Assembly (NCBI GenBank): GCA_030524105.1
Contig: JAUNHE010000006.1
Coordinates: 124,001-188,000, forward strand
Reading direction: 5' to 3'
Length of the DNA: 64,000 nt
Source: Rothia sp. (in: high G+C Gram-positive bacteria)
GTDB lineage: Bacteria > Actinomycetota > Actinomycetes > Actinomycetales > Micrococcaceae
Made by a program: the position numbers and the translations under genes. Shown in pieces: positions 1-6,943 of this stretch; the stretch's first letter is position 1; the number at the start of each line of letters is the position of its first letter. Below the pieces are notes generated by a model, which made no database searches, was not told the origin of the DNA, and saw only the letters and a list, made by a program, of their open reading frames with translations.

Positions 1-776
1 TGGTCCCTGCTAATACCTTCTATTCTTAACCCGTTTTTAACCCGGACAGCCTGGGGCCACACCTGCAAAGCCCTGTCTATTTCAGGAGTTTCGATTATAA
101 GATCTGGAACAGACTCCTTAAACAGTTCTTCCCGATTACCCTGAAAAATCAGTCGGCCGGCTTTAAGAATGCCGAACTGGTCTGCTATTTTGTCTATTTC
201 GTCTAGTAAATGGCTCGAAATCATGATCGTAACCCCTTGATGAGAAAGATCCACAAGAAAATTCCTGATCTCTTCAATACCTGCTGGGTCAAGACCATTG
301 GTCGGCTCGTCCAAGACCAACAACTGGGGATCTTTGACAAGTGCCATTGCTATGCCCAAACGCTGTTTCATGCCTAAGGAGTAATTTTTGACTAATTTAT
401 CCTGATGCTTAGTTAGCCGAACAAGGGCCAGAGCACGATGAATGTTGTCAGAATCTAGGTTAAGCATCTCTTTAATGATGGTCATGTTTTCAAGACCGGT
501 CAGATGACCATACCCAGGTGGTGCCTCAATCATAGAACCAATAGAAGGTATTAGCTCTCCCTTGTTACGCCTGGTCAAAGGGGTACCAAAAATTTTAACA
601 GCACCATCGCTTGGCTCCAACAGACCCAGGATCATTTTCATACTAGTCGATTTACCCGAACCGTTAGGGCCAAGAAAACCATAAATTTGTCCGCAAGGAA
701 CTTCCAAATCGAGCGAGTCCACTGCTACATGTGATTTGAACTTTTTAGTAAGCTGGGTTGTTTCAATGGCTAGCAC
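1..776 (-). CDS. ABC transporter ATP-binding protein, BcrA/NatA type (C-terminal end outside window)
   Basis: The reading frame opens with GTG at 776 and runs off the left edge, so about 258 residues are visible and the C-terminus is missing. The N-terminus reads ETTQLTKKF, followed by a Walker A motif (GPNGSGKST), an ABC signature (YSLGMKQRLG), Walker B (LLVLDEPTNGLDP) and a switch-region histidine in ISSHLLDEI. This order is that of ATPases of ABC-2 exporters of the bacitracin/lantibiotic-resistance type. A permease would be expected beyond the left edge. The substrate cannot be inferred. The GTG start is supported by an AAGGA-like ribosome site 5 to 9 bases upstream. Confidence 0.85.
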   Translation of the reverse strand, partial: MLAIETTQLTKKFKSHVAVDSLDLEVPCGQIYGFLGPNGSGKSTSMKMILGLLEPSDGAVKIFGTPLTRRNKGELIPSIGSMIEAPPGYGHLTGLENMTIIKEMLNLDSDNIHRALALVRLTKHQDKLVKNYSLGMKQRLGIAMALVKDPQLLVLDEPTNGLDPAGIEEIRNFLVDLSHQGVTIMISSHLLDEIDKIADQFGILKAGRLIFQGNREELFKESVPDLIIETPEIDRALQVWPQAVRVKNGLRIEGISRD

Positions 777-895
777 GGTAATTCCTTGACCTTATTACCA
801 GGCTTAAACAGACAAGAATAGCCCCAAGGAAGAAGCAGTTAGACTGCCATCTATCCAGGAATAAATCGTGCCAGGTTCACCAGTAAATCCCTGAG

Positions 896-916
896 ACTAT
901 ATCGGAATATTTTCCG
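896..916 (-). promoter_or_regulatory. Possible promoter with palindrome for the ABC ATPase gene
   Basis: In the 328-base gap 777-1104 the minus strand carries a TATAGT -10 box (plus positions 896-901). It adjoins a short palindrome, CGGAA-TATT-TTCCG (903-916). No good -35 box is seen at the right distance. A repressor could bind the palindrome, but this is only a pattern match. Nothing else in the gap is recognisable. Confidence 0.3.
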
Positions 917-1104
917 CGCAAACACCGTACCACAAGCATAAACGCTAGACAAACCACCAAGAACTACCCCACACGAAATAAAATCAAGGCAGGAGTTTAC
1001 TCAGCAAGATCGTCATACCAGTTGATGCCTGGTACCGATTAGGTTAACCTTCCGACCTATGTCACTACTTCCCTACTCGGCTAGGACTAATTTCAAGATT
1101 CCAG

Positions 1105-1497
1105 CTAGATAAGATATAAGCCCGCAGAAGCACACATTAAAGCTGCTACGGGCTGTAACCATAAAGCCAGCTGGGAGACTAGCCAAAAACTCTGCCTGGC
1201 TAACTCTAGGCTTTCCAGCATAGCCGTTGAAAAAGTGGTAAATCCAGAAAGAAAACCCAACAAAATAAGAGCTACAGGCCATGTTGTGTAGTCAGTATAA
1301 CCCAGCACCTCCGGCAGCACCTTTAAAAATAACCCGCTCAGCACACCGTAGACAAAAGACCCCAGGCAGTTAACCATAAAAATCGGTAGGGGAAAAGGCT
1401 TTTTCCAGTACCTGCTACCCAGTTTACTCACTCCGTAACGGCTCAGTGCGCCTAACCCACCAGCACAAAAAAGACCGGCGTACAAAAAGATGCTCAT
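1105..1497 (-). CDS. crcB: CrcB/Fluc fluoride channel subunit 2
   Basis: This is a 130-residue, four-helix membrane protein with the family signatures GGLGALSRY near residue 13, NCLGSF in helix 2 and GFLSGFTTFSTAMLE in helix 3. Fluc proteins are dual-topology fluoride channels that export F- ions. In many Gram-positives two unequal copies form the channel, and here the gene overlaps the preceding crcB paralogue by four bases (ATGA). The copy here keeps the canonical GGxGAxxRY and T-T-F-S motifs, so it looks like the more conserved of the two. Confidence 0.92.
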   Translation of the reverse strand: MSIFLYAGLFCAGGLGALSRYGVSKLGSRYWKKPFPLPIFMVNCLGSFVYGVLSGLFLKVLPEVLGYTDYTTWPVALILLGFLSGFTTFSTAMLESLELARQSFWLVSQLALWLQPVAALMCASAGLYLI

Positions 1498-1898
1498 AGC
1501 TTTTCCCCGCTAAAGAACCCTAGCCAAACCGCTAGAAAACCTAGCAGGGTAACTAGCGCAAGATAACCTAGGCTAGCTAAACTGCCACCCGTGTTCGCAA
1601 TATCAACAGCTCCCATAGCAAAAGCAGAATAGCTGGTAAACCCGCCCAAAAAACCGGTTCCCAAGGTAGAGAAAACAAGTTCCTGCCACCTATCTTCAAC
1701 CAGGGTATGGTTCCCTTTTTTCTTAAGGAAGGCCGCTAAAAATCCCAGGGCAAAGGCTCCCAGTGTATTAATCAGAGGGTAGATAAAAATGCCATATCCC
1801 AGCGAAGACAGACTACGATATACCCCCTGCTGCACAGACACCCCGAATCCACCACCCACAAAAACTAGCAGGCCCGGCAGGATTTTTTGTAATTTCAT
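1494..1898 (-). CDS. crcB: CrcB/Fluc fluoride channel subunit 1 (diverged)
   Basis: This partner subunit is about 134 residues if Met at 1898 (MKLQKIL) is the start. An upstream in-frame ATG at 1925 also exists, but its ribosome site is only two bases away. Helix 1 has GGGFGVSVQQGVY in place of GGxGAxxRY, helix 2 has INTLGAF, and helix 3 has GFLGGFTSYSAFAM. The two genes are translationally coupled. No fluoride riboswitch (crcB motif) could be recognised between 1926 and 2013. Confidence 0.88.
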   Translation of the reverse strand: MKLQKILPGLLVFVGGGFGVSVQQGVYRSLSSLGYGIFIYPLINTLGAFALGFLAAFLKKKGNHTLVEDRWQELVFSTLGTGFLGGFTSYSAFAMGAVDIANTGGSLASLGYLALVTLLGFLAVWLGFFSGEKL

Positions 1899-2013
1899 AT
1901 CTCTAAACCTACACCTGCCCGCCATAACCCTTACAGGCTGCCTCTACTAGGCGAAAGATCTCCTACCTAAGTCCCAGATTTAAGGCTTCTCCACCACGGG
2001 CCCATTAACTCGC

Positions 2014-2925
2014 CTAAGTCTTAAAAATACCCCTAATTTCTCGGTAAACCTGCCTAGATTCCGGCAAATAGGGCAAAGCCATATATACGTGAAACCCGGT
2101 AGGGGCAACCATAAGTTTTATCGGAGCCCCCTCCTGCTGCGCTGTCTCAGAAAAAACACGAACATCCGGGTAAAGAATATCCTGCTTACCCTGGTAAATC
2201 AGGGTAAGTGGCAGATCCTGCGAAGAGCCAAACAAGGGGCTAATTCTTGGATCTTTGACATCCCACTCCCCTGCCCAGTCCCTACCGGCCTTAGTCAGCT
2301 CTTCTTGTTTGAGCATAGGATCTTTGATGGTCTTAATTTCGGGGTTCTGTAAAGTTACATCAAGCCAAGGCGAAAAAAGAATAAGCTGATCCGGCAGTGA
2401 CAGCTTCCGGTCACGTCGATTCATGGCATAGGCTAAAGCCAACCCGCCACCGGCACTATCACCGGCAATAACTATTTTTCCTTTTCTTTGCTGCACCCGC
2501 TGCTGCGCTAAATCATAGACCTTATCCAGGAGGGGGTAAACCTCAGCTGCCGTATGTTCTGGAGCCAGAAGATACTGGGGAACAAGAGCTCTTGACCGTG
2601 TCGTAGCCATAAGTCGATCAACGATCCCCCAGTGCATATGGTTGATGGGCTGGGTGTAGCCGCCACCGTGAAGATAAATCAGTTCATTAGGGTGACGGTA
2701 GGACTCTGGATCAAGTCGCACCACAGTGGCGCCTTCAATAGTTCTAAAATACGATCCATATTTTTCGTATATATAATTAGGAAGCTTGACCTGTTTTGCA
2801 GATTTTTCCGGGGTAGCGGGCAGTTTTCTACCCGTTAATGCCGATACTTTTTGGGCAATCGATATAGCGCCTACAGTGGCACGCATAAAAAAAGACATTG
2901 CCCTAACTCTTTCGGCTGTTATCAA
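2014..2925 (-). CDS. Alpha/beta hydrolase, HSL-type esterase
   Basis: This 303-residue protein shows the oxyanion-hole motif HGGG (YLHGGGYTQP, about residue 86) and the nucleophile elbow GDSAGGGLALAY (Ser about 156). A candidate acid lies in QGKQDILYPD and a candidate base in GFHVYMALP. This is the hormone-sensitive-lipase (family IV) esterase layout. The substrate is probably a small acyl or acetyl ester, but nothing in the sequence narrows it. It lies upstream of the crcB pair on the same strand with an 88-base gap, so co-transcription is possible. Confidence 0.88.
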   Translation of the reverse strand: MITAERVRAMSFFMRATVGAISIAQKVSALTGRKLPATPEKSAKQVKLPNYIYEKYGSYFRTIEGATVVRLDPESYRHPNELIYLHGGGYTQPINHMHWGIVDRLMATTRSRALVPQYLLAPEHTAAEVYPLLDKVYDLAQQRVQQRKGKIVIAGDSAGGGLALAYAMNRRDRKLSLPDQLILFSPWLDVTLQNPEIKTIKDPMLKQEELTKAGRDWAGEWDVKDPRISPLFGSSQDLPLTLIYQGKQDILYPDVRVFSETAQQEGAPIKLMVAPTGFHVYMALPYLPESRQVYREIRGIFKT

Positions 2926-3099
2926 ATCGTTATATTAAATACTCTAACATTACTTTTTTGATTTTTGTCAGGTAAATCTATACATTTTCGGTTTTTCCCC
3001 GGGTCCTTAGCGGGGGGTACCTGTCAAAACTGCCCCAGTTTTCTCCCTCACGACTAGGGAAAACTTACAATATACCGCCCAGCATAACAAGAATTACCT

Positions 3100-3170
3100 T
3101 AAAAATTTGCAGGGTCGCCACGTATATGATAAAGACTCCCCCTAGCTCTATCTTCATAACGTGGCAACCC
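3100..3170 (-). terminator. Long imperfect hairpin, likely terminator of the two-component operon
   Basis: Arms 3112-3123 (GGGTCGCCACGT) and 3159-3170 (ACGTGGCAACCC) pair with one mismatch. The stem continues inward as TATGA/TCATA with one bulged base. Read on the minus strand, the stem is followed by a TTTTT run about six bases on. It lies about 130 bases beyond the histidine kinase stop. The rest of the 378-base gap 2926-3303 shows nothing I recognise. Confidence 0.5.
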
Positions 3171-3303
3171 CATCAGGTATATACGCAGAGAGAAAACTTC
3201 ACCTCATAATTATTTTCTCACTGTGCAATACCTACATTCCCTAGCCTACACATAGAAGCATGAAGGTTGTCAATAGTGCTACTAATATTGCTTAGAGACA
3301 TAT

Positions 3304-4815
3304 CTAATTTTGAAATGTTTCTGCCCGGGGCAACCGGACTTTAAAAACCGTACAGCCGGGTCGTGTCTCCAGGTTAAGCGCACCCCCATGAGCCTCTACG
3401 ATGGCCTTAACAATAGGCAGGCCCAGCCCCGTAGTTCCCATTGATCCAGAACGGGCCCTGTCTGCCCGGCTAAACCGGTCAAAGATCTTGCTAACAAATT
3501 CTGGTTCTATCCCCTGCCCATTATCGGTAACAACAAATTCCACCTGCCGGGTATCCGTAATATTGCGTAATTCCACCCAGACGCTGCTACCTTTTTCCGT
3601 ATGTTTCCAGGCATTGGAAAGGAGGTTTAGCACAACCTTCTCTAGTTGCGACTTATCGGCCCGAACATACACTGGCTCATCAGAGACCTGTAAATTCCAG
3701 GTATGATCAGTAGCTGCTACCTGTAAATCTGTAACGGCCTCAAGCACAATCTCCGTCATATCAACGGTTTCCAGCTGCGGTGCTTTTCCTTCATCCAGGC
3801 GAGCCAGTAAAAGTAGATCTTCCACCAGTTTGCTCATGCGCTGGGTTTGTGAATCAATCCTGGTAAGCGATTTCTCCCCAGAGTCCGTTAGATCTTCCGT
3901 CCAGCGAATCAGCTGACTATAACCTTTAATGGCCGCCAGGGGTGTCCTCAACTCATGGGAAGCATCGGCCACAAATACTCGCATCTGCTCTTCTGTTCGC
4001 TGCCTGGTTTCCAGGGCAAGCTGCACATTATCAAGTAGCTGGTTCAGGGCGTAGCCAACTGATCCCACCTCAGTTCCTGGATGGGCATCCGCAGCTGCCA
4101 CCCTAGAGTCTGTACCGCTCAAGCCCACTCCCAGATCAGCACGTGCAAGATCTGTTGCTACTGCCGAAACACGCTCTAGCGGACGCATAGTTCGGCTAAT
4201 AAGCACCGACCCCAGCAGGCCAGCCAGTAAAATAATGAGCCCAGATCCAGCTGTCATCACCAGCAGAAGGCTCCCCAGCGTTGCCCGCATCTCCTCCAAC
4301 GGCACCCCAGTCAGCAGTTTGAGTTCCTGGTCGTTTCCCACCAGTTGAGCGCTCACAAGGTAGGGGCCCGCTTCTAACTCCAGCTGCTGGCCCTGCTGGC
4401 CCACTTGAATATTTTTAAGTTCAGCTATATCCGCATCCGAAAGTTCTTGTAGCTGCCCCTGGCCATCTAGCCAACCCGCAAAAATAACTTCATCGTTTTT
4501 AATGCAGAGGTTAAGCGTTCCCGATCCCTGCCCGGGAGCTTGCAGAGGATTGCCACCTTTCTCTGCCGCCGCACAACCATTTAATTCCTCTACCGCCGCC
4601 TGCTGGCCGTCATCAATAGGATGCATCATACTAGCGCGGTGTGAGGCCCCATTAAGGCGATCCTGCATCTGCCCCTCTAGTGACTTCTCTAGCGTAAGGT
4701 AACTAGCTACCCCTATAAAAAGGCAGGCGCCACTGAGCAGAACCACCATAAAGGCCAGCAGCTTCGTCCTCAGGCGTGGAGTCGGCAACCTGCTCACTCT
4801 TGTCTTATCGGGCAA
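3304..4815 (-). CDS. OmpR-type sensor histidine kinase
   Basis: This 503-residue membrane kinase has TM1 at about 17-40, an extracytoplasmic sensor region of about 135 residues, TM2 at about 182-206 and a HAMP linker. The HisKA box VADASHELRTP carries the phospho-accepting His287. The ATPase domain has an N box (NLLSNAWKHT), G1 (VTDNGQGIEP) and G2 (GTTGLGLPIVKAI). The start is TTG, two bases after the stop of the response-regulator gene, which implies translational coupling. The family arrangement resembles TrcS/TcrY-type kinases of mycobacteria. The stimulus is unknown. Confidence 0.93.
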   Translation of the reverse strand: MPDKTRVSRLPTPRLRTKLLAFMVVLLSGACLFIGVASYLTLEKSLEGQMQDRLNGASHRASMMHPIDDGQQAAVEELNGCAAAEKGGNPLQAPGQGSGTLNLCIKNDEVIFAGWLDGQGQLQELSDADIAELKNIQVGQQGQQLELEAGPYLVSAQLVGNDQELKLLTGVPLEEMRATLGSLLLVMTAGSGLIILLAGLLGSVLISRTMRPLERVSAVATDLARADLGVGLSGTDSRVAAADAHPGTEVGSVGYALNQLLDNVQLALETRQRTEEQMRVFVADASHELRTPLAAIKGYSQLIRWTEDLTDSGEKSLTRIDSQTQRMSKLVEDLLLLARLDEGKAPQLETVDMTEIVLEAVTDLQVAATDHTWNLQVSDEPVYVRADKSQLEKVVLNLLSNAWKHTEKGSSVWVELRNITDTRQVEFVVTDNGQGIEPEFVSKIFDRFSRADRARSGSMGTTGLGLPIVKAIVEAHGGALNLETRPGCTVFKVRLPRAETFQN

Positions 4816-4817
4816 TT

Positions 4818-5558
4818 TTATGCAGGCCTAATGACGTATCCGGCACCGCGTACGGTATGAATCATAGGGTCACGGCCGGCATCTATTTTTTTACGTAAAT
4901 AGGATATGTAGAGTTCTACGATGTTTGCCTGCCCGCCAAAATCGTAATTCCAGACGCTATCTAGAATCTGTGTCTTAGAAACCACCCGTTTGGCGTTCTC
5001 CATCAAATAGCGTAAAAGTTCAAACTGCGTGGCTGTTAGCTGTATTTCCTCCCCAGCCCGGGTAACCTCACGAGTATCTTGATTGAGAACCAAATCTCCA
5101 ACCACAAGTTCGGCAGCACCAACAGCGGTTACCCCAGAACGCTGAACCAGCCTGTGCAAGCGAATCATTACCTCTTCCATAGAGAAGGGTTTTGTTACGT
5201 AGTCATCTGCACCGGAAGCCAGACCAATAATACGATCATCCACTGAATCCTTAGCTGTCAAAAATAGGCAGGGAATATTAGCGTAGAGCTTACGAATGCG
5301 AGAGAGCAGCTCAACACCGTCATAGCCTGGAATCATAATGTCAAGCACCAGAATATCGGGGCGCCACTGTCTAGCAATCTCAAGCGCATCTGGCCCGGTA
5401 CCGGCCGACTGTACTTGCCACCCTGCCATTCGTAAACCAACACTAATGAGTTCTTCAAGCATGGCCTCGTCATCAACTACTAAAGCACGCACAGCAGAAC
5501 CATCGGGATGTTGAAGCTTGGGAAGGTTTTTTGCGATTTCGTTTGCTTTACTGCTCAT
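4818..5558 (-). CDS. OmpR/PhoB-family response regulator
   Basis: The receiver domain has the acidic pocket VVDDE, phospho-acceptor Asp73 in VLDIMIPGYD, and Thr/Lys switch residues in FLTAKD and VTKPF. A winged-helix DNA-binding domain follows (QLTATQFELLRYLMENAKRVVSK, ending HTVRGAGYVIRP). I take the ATG at 5558 as start (246 residues) because it gives the usual short lead into the receiver domain. The frame stays open to a GTG at 5645, but those 29 residues look non-coding. It is the first gene of an operon with the kinase. Confidence 0.93.
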   Translation of the reverse strand: MSSKANEIAKNLPKLQHPDGSAVRALVVDDEAMLEELISVGLRMAGWQVQSAGTGPDALEIARQWRPDILVLDIMIPGYDGVELLSRIRKLYANIPCLFLTAKDSVDDRIIGLASGADDYVTKPFSMEEVMIRLHRLVQRSGVTAVGAAELVVGDLVLNQDTREVTRAGEEIQLTATQFELLRYLMENAKRVVSKTQILDSVWNYDFGGQANIVELYISYLRKKIDAGRDPMIHTVRGAGYVIRPA

Positions 5559-5955
5559 GCCATTAAGGATAGCCAAGAAGACCGGCGCATGCCCCTTTAT
5601 CTGTGGATAGCTGCCGAATATACAGCAGCTACTTTTAGTAGACACAGCTTCTACACAGCTGTTAGTGACTACTATCTCTTATGGCAAAATCTTTTACAGA
5701 TAGAAGCTTAAATGGTTCAAACAAATTTTGCCGGAAATCCCCGAGCTGCCACTAAACTCCTTATGTTTTCCTAGGTTGCCCCACAACATACCCCCTTTTT
5801 TTCCGGGGCGATTAGCACGGAAAGACTGGCACTTAAATTGCTTATGCAAATCGACACTGGCTAGCTTATTCGCCAGTAACATACCCAACAGACCCTTATG
5901 TGGTCAGCATAATATTACTCATTAGTAAGAATTTTAACTTTTTTGCAAAAAATAC
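5559..5955. other. Intergenic region upstream of the response regulator
   Basis: About 400 AT-rich bases lie between the regulator start and the promoter of the RNA candidate at 5956. The promoter of the two-component operon should lie here on the minus strand. I could not pick out a convincing -35/-10 pair, and no conserved gene is visible. Confidence 0.4.
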
Positions 5956-5985
5956 TTGCATTCGAAACCGTTGTATGGATATAGT
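5956..5985 (+). promoter_or_regulatory. Promoter of the 6.0-kb RNA candidate
   Basis: TTGCAT (5956-5961) and TATAGT (5980-5985) are separated by 18 bases, a good housekeeping-type promoter. The predicted start of transcription is near 5991. It is not followed by an open reading frame before the terminator at 6069-6110. Confidence 0.6.
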
Positions 5986-5990
5986 TATCT

Positions 5991-6110
5991 CGTTGTCAAC
6001 TATTGCACCCGTCAGGGTGTGTGCGAGACTGAATCGCTGAGCTAAAGCTCGTGATTCATCTAGACTGGCTCGTGCCGGTGGTTGTGGTTCCCCCCGGCAC
6101 GAGTCTTTCT
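5991..6110 (+). ncRNA. Candidate small structured RNA, family unknown
   Basis: Between a promoter and a strong terminator lie about 120 bases without a usable ORF but with three hairpins. They are GCACCC/GGGTGT closing GTCA at 6005-6020, a two-part stem GAATC..GAGC-taaa-GCTC..GATTC at 6031-6057, and the terminator stem. It precedes the TetR gene by about 120 bases on the same strand. It could be an independent sRNA or an attenuated leader of the TetR-MMPL operon. It does not match the 6C RNA pattern (two C-rich loops), tmRNA or SRP RNA as I remember them. Confidence 0.5.
6069..6110 (+). terminator. Rho-independent terminator of the RNA candidate
   Basis: A perfect 10-base-pair stem CTCGTGCCGG / CCGGCACGAG (6069-6078 with 6094-6103) is followed by TCTTTCTTCCTTT. 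Confidence 0.85.
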
Positions 6111-6191
6111 TCCTTTAAAGAGACCTTCACCCCCACCCAAGCTCAAGATTCGTATTGTCTTTAAGATCTCACTAGAAAGAGGTTTAGGAAC

Positions 6192-6223
6192 TTGCACTGA
6201 GTGCAATGTTGCACTTAGTGTAA
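6192..6223 (+). promoter_or_regulatory. Tandem TetR operator palindromes
   Basis: TTGCACTGAGTGCAA (6192-6206) is a perfect palindrome and TTGCACTTAGTGTAA (6209-6223) a near-perfect one. Their centres are 17 bases apart, and the pair sits just upstream of the ATG at 6229. The core CACTNAGTG is a common TetR-family operator type. The position implies autoregulation of the TetR gene and the MMPL gene behind it. Confidence 0.75.
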
Positions 6224-6228
6224 TAACC

Positions 6229-6909
6229 ATGAGTTTGGTTGTAGAGACAAACAGTAAAAAACCCAACCGGCATCAGCTACGACGGCTGGAGAATCGGCAG
6301 GCTATCCTAGAGGCCGCTGAAAAGATTATGGTGGAACAGGGAGCCGCTGCCCTCACGCCTGAGGAGTTAGCCAGGGTAGCAAATGTCTCCCGTAGAACCA
6401 TCTTTAATCATTTTCAATCAGCCCTAGACGCCGTCCACGAGCGCATGGGCCAGCATATTGCAGATCTACTAGCCAGGTATAAGCCAAGTCTCAACCCAGC
6501 CACTACTGGATTTGAACGTACGCTGCTCCATGAAGCCCGTAAGGTTATTACCCTCCCCAATATCGCAGCCCACCTCTACCCAGCCATCACTATTGGTATC
6601 TCTTTATTAGAAGCTAACCATTCCCAAGACTGGAAATACCCCATGATGGCAGCGGCCCGACAACACCTGCTTGAAGAGTCAAAACGAGCCTATCCACAGG
6701 TTAGACCTATCCGCTTAGCCGTTTTCGTTAATTTACTGATCGACATTATTGAAAGCAGCGTGGAACTTTGGCTGGCCCAGTACTTTGCAAGGCAGAGCCG
6801 CGGTGAACCCGAACCAACCATGTCCGAACTATTCGATTCAATGATCGAAGGTTTTGACTATATCCAGCAATTTATTGCATCCCCTTCTGCATCCCCAGAA
6901 TCCAAGTAA
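6229..6909 (+). CDS. TetR-family repressor of the MMPL exporter
   Basis: This 226-residue regulator has an N-terminal helix-turn-helix domain (NRQAILEAAEKIMVEQGAAALTPEELARVANVSRRTIFNHF over residues about 18-60) and a helical ligand-binding C-terminus. The frame is open further upstream, to 6082. The operator palindromes and the terminator lie in that stretch, so the ATG at 6229 is the sensible start. The gene ends 34 bases before the MMPL start, so the two should form one autoregulated operon. The effector is unknown and is likely a substrate of the exporter. Confidence 0.9.
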   Translation: MSLVVETNSKKPNRHQLRRLENRQAILEAAEKIMVEQGAAALTPEELARVANVSRRTIFNHFQSALDAVHERMGQHIADLLARYKPSLNPATTGFERTLLHEARKVITLPNIAAHLYPAITIGISLLEANHSQDWKYPMMAAARQHLLEESKRAYPQVRPIRLAVFVNLLIDIIESSVELWLAQYFARQSRGEPEPTMSELFDSMIEGFDYIQQFIASPSASPESK

Positions 6910-6943
6910 GCTACCTATTCACACTACGTCTGAAGAGAAAATT

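Noticed and set aside
1926-2013. Possible fluoride riboswitch before the crcB pair (CTCCTACC string)
   Set aside because: The string is on the wrong strand, and the pseudoknot arms of the crcB motif are not present.
5991-6110. Assignment of the RNA candidate as 6C RNA because of a CCCCCC run
   Set aside because: 6C RNA needs two hairpins with C-rich loops; here the run is partly in the terminator stem and occurs once.
6082-6228. N-terminal extension of the TetR ORF
   Set aside because: It would span a terminator and the operators; the HTH domain begins at the expected distance after ATG 6229.
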